NCBI GenBank assembly: GCA_017860725.1
Contig: JAGDMX010000099.1
Coordinates: 1 to 7,831 of the forward strand
Reading direction: 5' to 3'
Length of the DNA stretch: 7,831 nt
Source of the DNA: Chloroflexota bacterium
GTDB taxonomy: Bacteria > Chloroflexota > Anaerolineae > Anaerolineales > UBA4823
Shown here: positions 1 through 5,364 of the stretch, one piece after another
How positions within the stretch are numbered: the first letter of the stretch is position 1
Layout of the letters: each line of letters starts with the position of its first letter
The notes under the pieces: model-generated
The model's database searches: none
What the model was told of the DNA's origin: nothing
What the model saw: the letters and a program-made list of their open reading frames with translations, nothing else
Position numbers and translations under genes: made by a program

Positions 1-1185
1 CGTATACCCGTCGCTCAACGTCTTCAAGAAGGCGACGATCGCCGCTTCCTCGTCGGGAGTCAACCCAAGGTTACCCAGCTCTGCAGTATTGAGATTTGTG
101 GAAACCTCAGGAGCCGGCCAGCAATTGGCGGCAAGCGCCTGCGCCTCGGTGTAATCCCCGGGGCATACTGACAGCACCTCGCGCGTATTGTAGAAGTGCA
201 CGATCCCCACTAGTGACTTAAAGTAGCCGTTATGTCCATAAGCTTTGACAATCTCGGGCAATCCTAAGGCTACATTCCGCAAGGTCGGTACCTTGTGCTT
301 GCCCATATTCGCCTCGGCATACGCGGCATAATCCGCTCTGGTTGCCAGGAATCCTCCCAGGCCCTGGTCAACGTAATCGGGATTGTTGGCGTAGACCGGG
401 TTTTCCGGGTTCTTGGGAAAGCCCAGATTATCAAAAGTGTAGTCGGTGAAAAGCGGCTGTTTGCCGGTGCTGATATGGCATAACCTGCACTTGCCTTTGC
501 CCATAAATAAGGCAAAACCCAGGCGCTCCTGCTGCGTCAGCTTGGCCTGGCCGGTCAGGGAATAATCAAACTTGGACGTAAAGGCATTCACCTCCGGTGA
601 GGCCTCGTACGCCGCGATCGAGTACCCAATGTTGTCGTAAGCCATGGCGACATTAGCCGGATCACATGCATTCGCTCCCCATACCTCCATGAAGAGATCC
701 TTGTAGTCTGCCGCACATACCAGGCCTACCAGTACATCGGCTGAGGGCAGGGCTTGCTCCACCGGATTAAGGAAGGGTCCTTTGGCTTGCTCGGCCGCTG
801 GATTGCCCAGAATCTCACCCGTGGCACGCCCGTCCCAGAAATTACCGCCAACAAAGGTACCCTTTTTATCCACGAATAAGATCGGGCTTTGGGTGGCATA
901 TGCTGAGCTGGGAGGTTTGCGATCGCCAAAGGCGCCAGGGATTGAGCCTTCGTAGACTGCACCATGGACATTGAGAATAGAATCTGGCCCGGTCCAGCCA
1001 AACTCAGGCGCATGACAGGTCGCGCAGGATTGGTTAGCGTTTAGAGATAGATCCTCGTCGAAGAAAAGCTCCTTGCCCAACTGTTCTTTGGGTGTCAGGT
1101 CTGGGTTGGCTGAAGCGAAAGTGACCACCAATGCGATGGCTATCGCCGCAATCAAAAATGCAGCCCATATTCGTTTGTGTTTCAT
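1..1185 (-). CDS. Di-haem cytochrome c peroxidase / MauG-family protein, exported (C-terminus cut by window edge)
   Basis: I translated the minus strand from ATG at 1185-1183 and the frame stays open for 395 codons to base 1. Residues 1-26 form a signal peptide: a basic start (MKHKR), a hydrophobic core, then ASA before Asn27, so the protein should act outside the membrane. Two CxxCH haem c sites are visible: CATCH at 54-58 and CRLCH at 233-237. Other family signatures are NFWDGRA near 115-121, NPVE at 140-143, KVPTLRN at 298-304, and YGHNGYFKSL followed by FYN near 316-333. These match the di-haem peroxidase/MauG superfamily, which reduces hydrogen peroxide or does high-valent haem chemistry. 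The final visible helix (AAIVAFLKTL) is typical of the family's C-terminal end, so little is missing. The start is fixed by GGAGG at 1194-1199, 7-8 bases upstream. Peroxidase versus a MauG-like maturation role cannot be decided from sequence; no mau genes are present here. Confidence 0.93.
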   Translation of the reverse strand, partial: MKHKRIWAAFLIAAIAIALVVTFASANPDLTPKEQLGKELFFDEDLSLNANQSCATCHAPEFGWTGPDSILNVHGAVYEGSIPGAFGDRKPPSSAYATQSPILFVDKKGTFVGGNFWDGRATGEILGNPAAEQAKGPFLNPVEQALPSADVLVGLVCAADYKDLFMEVWGANACDPANVAMAYDNIGYSIAAYEASPEVNAFTSKFDYSLTGQAKLTQQERLGFALFMGKGKCRLCHISTGKQPLFTDYTFDNLGFPKNPENPVYANNPDYVDQGLGGFLATRADYAAYAEANMGKHKVPTLRNVALGLPEIVKAYGHNGYFKSLVGIVHFYNTREVLSVCPGDYTEAQALAANCWPAPEVSTNLNTAELGNLGLTPDEEAAIVAFLKTLSDGYT

Positions 1186-1192
1186 AGTTTTA

Positions 1193-1200
1193 CCCTCCTC
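1193..1200 (-). promoter_or_regulatory. Ribosome binding site of the cytochrome peroxidase gene
   Basis: On the minus strand GAGGAGGG precedes the ATG at 1185 by seven bases. This is a strong Shine-Dalgarno match and it decides the start codon. It directly follows the stop codon of a possible CTG-initiated leader ORF (1270-1199). Confidence 0.8.
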
Positions 1201-1287
1201 AGGAATTTAAATGATTCGTAAAATGGGTCGATGTGGAACAGTATGGTGTGCACCTTTTATCTGAATCCAGTCACATACCTCCTTTCT
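1199..1287 (-). promoter_or_regulatory. Leader segment with near-perfect extra Shine-Dalgarno and possible 23-codon leader ORF
   Basis: In the leader of the peroxidase gene the minus strand reads AGAAAGGAGGT (1287-1277), complementary over 11 bases to the usual bacterial 16S rRNA 3' tail. It lies about 90 bases upstream of the real start. Seven bases after its last G is a CTG (1270-1268). Reading from it gives 23 codons (DSDKRCTPYC then STSTHFTNHLNS after the initiator) and TGA at 1201-1199, right at the peroxidase's own Shine-Dalgarno. CTG starts are rare, and no ATG or GTG sits at good spacing with a real reading frame. It may be a leader peptide, a ribosome standby site, or chance. Confidence 0.3.
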
Positions 1288-1344
1288 GTAGAGCTTATTT
1301 CCCCGCCTTGTTCACATACGTGATGTCGGGATGAGTATTATTCT

Positions 1345-1356
1345 GGTAGCGCTAAC
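1345..1356. promoter_or_regulatory. Putative LacI-type operator at the peroxidase transcription start
   Basis: GGTAGCGCTAAC contains the perfect 8-base palindrome TAGCGCTA (1347-1354) centred on CG. This is the layout of LacI/GalR-family operators, which often contain an AGCGCT core. It covers the predicted +1 of the minus-strand promoter, where a bound repressor would block initiation. No regulator gene is in the window, so the assignment rests on the palindrome and its position only. Confidence 0.4.
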
Positions 1357-1359
1357 TAT

Positions 1360-1388
1360 ATAGTAAACATATTTTGGGTGTTTGTCAA
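1360..1388 (-). promoter_or_regulatory. Sigma-70-type promoter for the cytochrome peroxidase gene
   Basis: On the minus strand a perfect -35 box TTGACA (1388-1383) is followed by a 17-base spacer and a -10 box TACTAT (1365-1360, four of six consensus bases). The predicted transcription start is near 1353, which gives a leader of roughly 165-170 bases before the ATG at 1185. A perfect 10-base palindrome, ACTATATAGT (1355-1364), overlaps the -10 box. Confidence 0.65.
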
Positions 1389-1426
1389 CTATTTTTCGAC
1401 ACCGGAAAGAGCATTGTCGGGTAGTG

Positions 1427-1511
1427 ATTCAAAATCTCACCCCTCCCAAAAATCCATTAATCCCCTACAATTATCATGGAAACCATCCGAATTGAACCAG
1501 GATCGACAACC
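1427..1511 (+). repeat. Direct repeat copy A, with possible promoter
   Basis: This segment matches copy B (3948-4033) in the same orientation. I count about five mismatches over the first 61 aligned bases. Weaker similarity, with a one-base indel, continues to about 1511 and perhaps 1521. Conserved parts include CTCACCCCTCCCAAAA, ATTAATCCCCTACAATTATC and ATnGAAACnAT. TACAAT at 1466-1471 could be a -10 box pointing right, towards the DHFR-like gene at 1722, but there is no convincing -35 at 17 bases. An ATG at 1476 opens 42 codons ending at 1604, but it lies too close to the -10 box and has no ribosome site. Confidence 0.75.
1468..1494. promoter_or_regulatory. Imperfect 27-base dyad in repeat copy A, possible operator
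   Basis: The arms CAATT (1468-1472) and AATTG (1490-1494), and the inner arms ATGG (1476-1479) and CCAT (1483-1486), are all symmetric about base 1481. Copy B keeps the inner symmetry as ATAG/CTAT. The dyad sits just downstream of the TACAAT box, over the predicted transcription start, which suits a repressor site. The inner hairpin alone would be too small to be a stable RNA structure. Confidence 0.35.
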
Positions 1512-1705
1512 TTGCTGCCTCATCCCTCCCGATCGTTCCATTGTCTTCGCCCCCTCACCACCATCAACTCCACGACCTTTCCTTCCATCTCGGCGCTGCC
1601 GTGAGTCAGTCCAAGGAATGTCCCCAGGTCACGTGCACGGGCAATGATGAGTCTCCCAAATGGAGAAATGTGGGTATGCAAATAGAGATGGAAATGTAAC
1701 AACGG
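1512..1705. other. Intergenic stretch without a convincing gene
   Basis: Between repeat copy A and the ribosome site of the DHFR-like gene I see no RNA gene, terminator or credible coding region. A 67-codon minus-strand frame crosses it (1723-1520), with a protein-like middle (RDLGTFLGLTHGSAEMEGK) but no recognisable family and no ribosome site. It may be the remnant of a decayed gene or chance. No clear promoter was found directly upstream of 1722. The DHFR-like gene may be transcribed from repeat copy A with a leader of about 240 bases. Confidence 0.4.
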
Positions 1706-1707
1706 AA

Positions 1708-1713
1708 AAGGAG
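1708..1713 (+). promoter_or_regulatory. Ribosome binding site of the DHFR-like gene
   Basis: AAGGAG lies eight bases before the ATG at 1722. It is a strong match and fixes the start. The next gene rightward (GH32) has no such site. Confidence 0.7.
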
Positions 1714-1721
1714 ATTTAAGC

Positions 1722-2282
1722 ATGAGAAAATTAATCTACTTCACGATGACATCCCTGGACGGTTTCATAGATAAACCGGATCGTAACCTCGATTGGGTCA
1801 TCATCGACGAGGAGCTGCACACGTACGTCAACAACCTGGAGCGTGAGATCGGCGCTTATTTATATGGGCGGCGGATGTATGAGCTAATGCAAGCTTACTG
1901 GCCGACAGCGGACGCCCAGTCGAGCCTGGCGGTTGAAGTCGAATTTTCGCGCATCTGGAAGGGGATACCCAAAATAGTGTTCTCCAAAACGCTTGATCGG
2001 GTCGAAGGGAACGCCAGGCTGGTCAGGGAAGATGCCGTTGCAGAGGTAATCCGGCTGAAAGAGCAGCCTGGCAAGGATCTTGAGGTCGGAGGTGCAGTCC
2101 TCGCTTCGACGCTCATGCGGTCAGGTTTGATCGATGAATACCGCCTCTTCATCCAGCCGGTCCTCCTGGGGGCTGGTACGCCAATGTTCCCGGCATTGGA
2201 GGCAGTGACAAAACTGCGGCTCGTTGAAACCCATACCTTCACTTCCGGAGTCGTTTTCCTCCGCTACCAGCGCGTGGTCTAG
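1722..2282 (+). CDS. Dihydrofolate reductase-fold (RibD C-terminal-like) protein
   Basis: The 186-residue product belongs to the bacterial 'dihydrofolate reductase family protein' group (RibD_C domain; YyaP/YwjB-like). Members bind NADPH, and most have no proven substrate. Seen in the sequence: a first beta strand ending in SLDGF (11-15), the nucleotide-binding GRRMYE (49-54), a central IVFSKTL strand (85-91), the glycine pair in EVGGAVLASTLM (121-132), and IQPVLLGAGTPMF (144-156). The family core is covered end to end, so the gene looks complete. The start is supported by AAGGAG at 1708-1713, eight bases before ATG. There is no signal peptide, so it is cytoplasmic. It is transcribed away from the peroxidase gene and is followed after 63 bases by the GH32 gene, which has its own -10 box. 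A true folate or riboflavin role is not supported, because no partner genes are nearby. Confidence 0.9.
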   Translation: MRKLIYFTMTSLDGFIDKPDRNLDWVIIDEELHTYVNNLEREIGAYLYGRRMYELMQAYWPTADAQSSLAVEVEFSRIWKGIPKIVFSKTLDRVEGNARLVREDAVAEVIRLKEQPGKDLEVGGAVLASTLMRSGLIDEYRLFIQPVLLGAGTPMFPALEAVTKLRLVETHTFTSGVVFLRYQRVV

Positions 2283-2325
2283 CCGCCTGCCTGCCGGTCA
2301 TTCCCCCCGACTGTCATACCCGGTT

Positions 2326-2331
2326 TATAAT
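2326..2331 (+). promoter_or_regulatory. Putative -10 box of the GH32 gene
   Basis: A perfect TATAAT ends 14 bases before the GH32 ATG at 2346. A start of transcription near 2338 would leave a leader of only about eight bases, with no Shine-Dalgarno sequence in it. No good -35 hexamer exists at 16-18 bases upstream; that position is a C-rich run (2303-2308). The region between the DHFR-like stop and this box holds no T-tailed hairpin, so some readthrough from the upstream gene is possible. Confidence 0.45.
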
Positions 2332-2345
2332 CATTACTACTCACT

Positions 2346-3764
2346 ATGCGCAACCATTTCGAAGGTCAGCCTCCCCTTGAAGACCCTCATCGACCTCAAT
2401 ATCACTTTCTCCCACCCGCCAATTGGATGAATGACCCCAACGGGCTGATCCAGTGGAAAAATCAGTTCCACCTGTTCTACCAATATAACCCCTATGGCGC
2501 CTTCCACGGTAGCATTCACTGGGGGCATGCCGTCAGCACCGATCTGGTACACTGGCGGCACCTGCCGGTTGCCCTGGCGCCTACCCCCGATGGGCCAGAT
2601 AAAGATGGTTGCTGGTCTGGCTGTGCCATCGACCATAACGGCGTCCCGACTATTTTCTACACCGGTGTATCTCCGCAGGTACAGTGCACCGCCACCAGCT
2701 CGGACGATCTGCTCACCTGGCAAAAGCGCCTACAGCCGGTGATTGCCGCCCCGCCGCCCGACATCCGGGAGCACGCCGGTGGTGATCTCCGTGATCCATT
2801 TGTCTGGCGCCAGGACGGGCTGTGGTACATGCTGCTAACCTCAAAAATCGAAGGCGGCGGCGGCCTGGTATTGCTATACCGGTCAGCTGATACCATTAAC
2901 TGGGAATATCTCCATCCGCTCATTTCCGGCGATGTCAACCAGAGGGATCCATTTTGGACTGGCACAATCTGGGAATGCCCCAACCTGATTGACTTCGGAG
3001 ATAAACAAGTCATCCTCGTCTCCTTGCAGGGTACTCCAAATACATTTCTTTACGTCTGCTATTTCACCGGCGAGTTCCGCCAGGAGAGCTTTACCACTCA
3101 CAGCCGGCATATCTTAGTTCCAACCAATATCTTCTATGCCCCACAGGTGATGCGCCTGGATGATGGGCGTGTAATCTTGTTCAGTTGGATTCTAGAAGAT
3201 CGCACCGCCCGGTCTGCGCTCCAGGCCGGCTGGAGTGGGATGATGTCCTTGCCGCTCGAATGCTCCTTGCTGGAGGCTGGAAAGCTGGGACTGGCCCCGG
3301 TGCGCGAGCTTCAATCCTTGCGCAAGAATCACTCCCGCTTTGTTAATCTTCAGCCGAACGGCTCGTTTCTTCTGCTACAGGGGCAAGCCCTGGAAATCCT
3401 CGCCCGGTTTGAGCCTGCGCCAGGTTCGGCTTTCGGCCTGAAAGTCCGCTGCTCGCCCGATGGACAGGAACAAACTCTCATCATCTGCCGGGAAAACCAG
3501 GTCATCATCGATAGTGAGCGTTCCAGCCTGAATACCGATGTTAACCGTCGCATCACGAGCCTCCCAGTCGAGATCGAAGGCAGGATCAATCTACACATCT
3601 TCCTGGATCACTCCATTCTGGAAGTATTCGTCAATGATCAAAGCTACCTGGTCAGCCGCATCTACCCATCCCGCCCCGACAGCCTGGGGATCGGCGTTTT
3701 TGCAGAGGGCTCGGTGAACATCCCACAACTAGATGTCTGGGTACTAGATTCGATCTGGGAATAA
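2346..3764 (+). CDS. Glycoside hydrolase family 32 beta-fructosidase (sucrose/fructan hydrolase)
   Basis: The 472-residue protein has all GH32 hallmarks. NWMNDPNG at 26-33 carries the nucleophile Asp30, RDP at 149-151 the transition-state stabiliser Asp150, and WECPN at 209-213 the acid/base Glu210. Further family blocks are FHLFYQYNP (41-49) and HWGHAVSTDLVHW (58-70). The first roughly 300 residues form the five-bladed propeller. From about 330 the C-terminal beta-sandwich follows, with its typical DHSILEVFVND (421-431) and SRIYP (437-441). The family hydrolyses terminal fructose from sucrose, sucrose-6-phosphate, inulin or levan. There is no signal peptide, so it should act in the cytoplasm on imported sugar. 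Length matches bacterial invertase/sucrose-6-phosphate hydrolases. No sugar transporter, PTS, fructokinase or regulator lies in the window, so exact substrate is open. The ATG is placed sensibly before the conserved HRPQYHFLPPANW but has no ribosome site. Confidence 0.95.
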   Translation: MRNHFEGQPPLEDPHRPQYHFLPPANWMNDPNGLIQWKNQFHLFYQYNPYGAFHGSIHWGHAVSTDLVHWRHLPVALAPTPDGPDKDGCWSGCAIDHNGVPTIFYTGVSPQVQCTATSSDDLLTWQKRLQPVIAAPPPDIREHAGGDLRDPFVWRQDGLWYMLLTSKIEGGGGLVLLYRSADTINWEYLHPLISGDVNQRDPFWTGTIWECPNLIDFGDKQVILVSLQGTPNTFLYVCYFTGEFRQESFTTHSRHILVPTNIFYAPQVMRLDDGRVILFSWILEDRTARSALQAGWSGMMSLPLECSLLEAGKLGLAPVRELQSLRKNHSRFVNLQPNGSFLLLQGQALEILARFEPAPGSAFGLKVRCSPDGQEQTLIICRENQVIIDSERSSLNTDVNRRITSLPVEIEGRINLHIFLDHSILEVFVNDQSYLVSRIYPSRPDSLGIGVFAEGSVNIPQLDVWVLDSIWE

Positions 3765-3898
3765 GGTAGCATGAAAAGTCCGCTCGCCCCACCTCAGCGT
3801 CGATTGTGATACCCCTTGGGAAGTGAGCCTCTAACAATGAATTTCTCAGCGTCTTCTGGGTGAGCATATTTTCTTGCTCTATCACCACCACATTCTTC
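3765..3898. other. Intergenic stretch downstream of GH32, nothing recognised
   Basis: No coding region, RNA gene or strong structure was recognised here. A minus-strand frame starting at 3891 runs into the end of GH32, but it lacks a ribosome site and any known motif. Together with the terminator-like hairpin and repeat copy B, this makes up the 370-base gap before the lipoprotein start at 4135. Confidence 0.4.
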
Positions 3899-3947
3899 CC
3901 TCCATCGATTTGCTCTATAATCGATGCAGAGGTTGAGGGGGTTTTTT
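3899..3947 (+). terminator. Terminator-like hairpin after GH32
   Basis: The arms CATCGATT (3903-3910) and AATCGATG (3919-3926) pair perfectly around an eight-base loop. CCTC (3899-3902) and GAGG (3929-3932) extend the stem across a two-base bulge. A run of six T follows at 3942-3947, after a G-rich stretch. The T run is nine bases beyond the outer stem, further than in a classic intrinsic terminator. It lies about 140 bases downstream of the GH32 stop and directly before repeat copy B. Confidence 0.4.
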
Positions 3948-4033
3948 ATTCGAAATCTCACCCCTCCCAAAATTCTATTAATCCCCTACAATTATCATAG
4001 AAACTATCTTGTTTGAATTCTGGATCGAAACTG
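3948..4033 (+). repeat. Direct repeat copy B, with possible promoter for the lipoprotein hydrolase
   Basis: Same orientation as copy A, 2521 bases to the right. The best-conserved block is 3948-4008; similarity then fades to about 4033-4043. TACAAT at 3987-3992 may be a -10 box, which would start transcription near 3999, upstream of the lipoprotein gene. No -35 consensus is visible at the normal distance, only the conserved CCCCTCCCAAAA block. A second sigma factor or an activator could account for that block; this is inference. Confidence 0.75.
3989..4015. promoter_or_regulatory. Dyad in repeat copy B, possible operator
   Basis: Inner arms ATAG (3997-4000) and CTAT (4004-4007) flank AAA, symmetric about base 4002. 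Outer CAA (3989-3991) and TTG (4013-4015) are symmetric about the same centre. Compared with copy A, one base pair in the inner arms has changed on both sides (G-C to A-T), so the symmetry is kept. Position over the predicted transcription start suggests a protein binding site. Confidence 0.35.
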
Positions 4034-4134
4034 TGCCTGCCTCGACGCCTCGCCCTACCTCAATCCCACCTGCCCCGGCTGCCAAGCCCCGGGGAGGAAT
4101 ACCTGCGCCTGCTCGCCTGCAGACCTCATTCAAA

Positions 4135-5295
4135 TTGGATCGTACCGCATTTTTTTACTCAAAACCTTCCACCATCTTCCTGTTCATTGCACTGCTGCTC
4201 TTGCTCGCCGCCTGTAACACTGCCCCACCCCTGGAGGTTCTCCCACCGCCAACCATCGCCACAGCCCTGCCTACCTCCACCGCACCAACCCCTACTCTCA
4301 GCCCGCCCCCCTCGGTAACTCCTACCGTCACAGTCACTCCCACTCCTACCGAGACCCCCACACCGACGATCAGCCCGACTCCCACCCTGCACCCCATGAC
4401 CATCGCTGCCCAGCGTATGACCCCTTACCCCGGCAGTCCCATCACCCTGGTCGAAGAGCTCGAGCGCGGTGTCAACTACCGGCGCTGGTATGCCTCCTAC
4501 GAGTCTGAAGGGCTTACCATCTACGGCCTGCTGACCATCCCCGACGGCGAGAAGCCCCCCTCCGGCTGGCCCGCTATCGTCTTCAACCACGGCTACATCC
4601 CCCCTGACATCTACGTCACCACCGAGCGCTACACTGCCTATGTAGATTGGCTGGCGCGCAGCGGCTACATCGTCTTCCGCATCGACTACCGCGGCCATGA
4701 CCGCTCCGAAGGCGAGGCTACCGGTGCATACGGCAACCCCGGTTACCTGGCCGATGTCCTCAACGCTGTGGCTTCCCTCAAAACTTTCCCCCAGGCCGAT
4801 CCCAACCGCATCGGTATGTGGGGGCACTCTATGGGCGGCTACCTCACCTTGCGTGCCATGGTTGTCTCCCCGGATATCCGCACCGGCGTTATTTGGGCTG
4901 GCGTTGTCGGCTCCTATCCTGATATGCTCAGCCGCTGGTTCCGCACCAGTAGATCCACGGCCACTATCCCCACCCCATCAGCCCGCCGCTGGCGCACCGC
5001 CTGGGTTGAAACCTACGGCACCCCCGAAGAGAACCCCGAATTCTGGGCTTCTGTCTCCGCCAACAGCTACCTGGCCGAGATCTCCGGCCCTCTCCAACTC
5101 CACCACGGCACCGCCGACGAAGAAGTCCCCCTGGCTTTCTCCGCCAACCTGTCCTACCAGATGCAGCAAGCCGGCCGCACCGTCGAATACTACGAATACA
5201 TGGACGACAACCACAACCTGGGCAATTCCTTCAGCGCCGCCATGACCCGCACCATCATGTTCTTCGATAAATACCTGAAGGGGAACACTCCATGA
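4135..5295 (+). CDS. Lipoprotein alpha/beta hydrolase (S9 peptidase / acetyl xylan esterase-like)
   Basis: From TTG 4135 the 386-residue product starts MDRTAFFYSKP, then a hydrophobic stretch and the lipobox LAAC (Cys27), so it is a lipid-anchored surface protein. A Thr/Pro-rich linker (about residues 35-86) spaces the enzyme from the membrane. The catalytic domain has NHG (151-153, oxyanion region), GYIVFRIDYRGHDRS, the nucleophile elbow GHSMGG (Ser232), LHHGTAD (Asp328) and DDNHN (His360), a full Ser-Asp-His triad. This is the dienelactone hydrolase/S9-peptidase-like class; ester or peptide substrate cannot be told. The frame is open back to 4009, where TTG and later GTG 4033 could also start. 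Those would put about 65 proline-rich residues before the lipobox, which is unlike a lipoprotein signal. None of the candidates has a ribosome site. The gene converges on the dehydrogenase gene. Confidence 0.88.
   Translation: MDRTAFFYSKPSTIFLFIALLLLLAACNTAPPLEVLPPPTIATALPTSTAPTPTLSPPPSVTPTVTVTPTPTETPTPTISPTPTLHPMTIAAQRMTPYPGSPITLVEELERGVNYRRWYASYESEGLTIYGLLTIPDGEKPPSGWPAIVFNHGYIPPDIYVTTERYTAYVDWLARSGYIVFRIDYRGHDRSEGEATGAYGNPGYLADVLNAVASLKTFPQADPNRIGMWGHSMGGYLTLRAMVVSPDIRTGVIWAGVVGSYPDMLSRWFRTSRSTATIPTPSARRWRTAWVETYGTPEENPEFWASVSANSYLAEISGPLQLHHGTADEEVPLAFSANLSYQMQQAGRTVEYYEYMDDNHNLGNSFSAAMTRTIMFFDKYLKGNTP
4237..4395 (+). repeat. Low-complexity Thr/Pro linker-coding tract
   Basis: This C-rich tract codes for alternating Thr, Pro and Ser (for example TPTPTETPTPT) between the lipobox and the hydrolase domain. 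Such linkers are common in surface lipoproteins and are probably O-glycosylated or extended spacers. The base composition skew also creates long spurious frames on the opposite strand. Confidence 0.6.
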
Positions 5296-5299
5296 ACAA

Positions 5300-5342
5300 A
5301 ATTGTGGTTCTTACAGCTAATGTCGCTGCAAAAACCACAATT
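5300..5342 (-). terminator. Intrinsic terminator of the aminotransferase-dehydrogenase operon
   Basis: AATTGTGGTT (5300-5309) and AACCACAATT (5333-5342) pair perfectly over ten bases. An inner stem CAGC (5314-5317) with GCTG (5325-5328) closes a seven-base loop. Read on the minus strand, the stem is followed by TTTTGTT, as in an intrinsic terminator, about 20 bases beyond the dehydrogenase stop. On the plus strand no T run follows, so it would stop the convergent lipoprotein transcript less well, although the hairpin starts only five bases after that gene's stop codon. Confidence 0.65.
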
Positions 5343-5364
5343 CTCAATTCGTAGATAATTAATC

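Noticed and set aside
1182..1253. GTG-initiated 23-codon leader frame overlapping the peroxidase start (ATGA)
   Set aside because: No ribosome site at useful distance; the CTG frame with ideal spacing to the 11-base Shine-Dalgarno is the better candidate, and both cannot be argued equally.
1476..1604. 42-codon plus-strand ORF starting at the ATG inside repeat copy A
   Set aside because: The ATG lies only four bases after the -10-like box and has no ribosome site. The product resembles no protein, and the frame is not matched by copy B, which has ATA there.
1520..1723. 67-codon minus-strand frame with a protein-like central stretch
   Set aside because: It has no ribosome site, no recognised family, and overlaps the DHFR-like ribosome site. 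A decayed gene is possible but not supportable.
3652..3891. 79-codon minus-strand frame at the end of GH32
   Set aside because: Half of it is the antisense of a confident gene, and the rest has no known motif or ribosome site.
1427..4033. Composite transposon bounded by the direct repeats
   Set aside because: No transposase, terminal inverted repeats or target-site duplications are visible, so only the repeat pair itself is claimed.
4159..4827. Long minus-strand frame (222 codons) opposite the lipoprotein hydrolase
   Set aside because: It is Gly/Val-rich low-complexity sequence mirroring the C-rich Thr/Pro linker and codon bias of the real gene, with no ribosome site or motif.
5292..5354. 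20-codon ORF overlapping the lipoprotein stop (ATGA)
   Set aside because: Its whole length is occupied by the terminator hairpin between convergent genes, so coding is unlikely.
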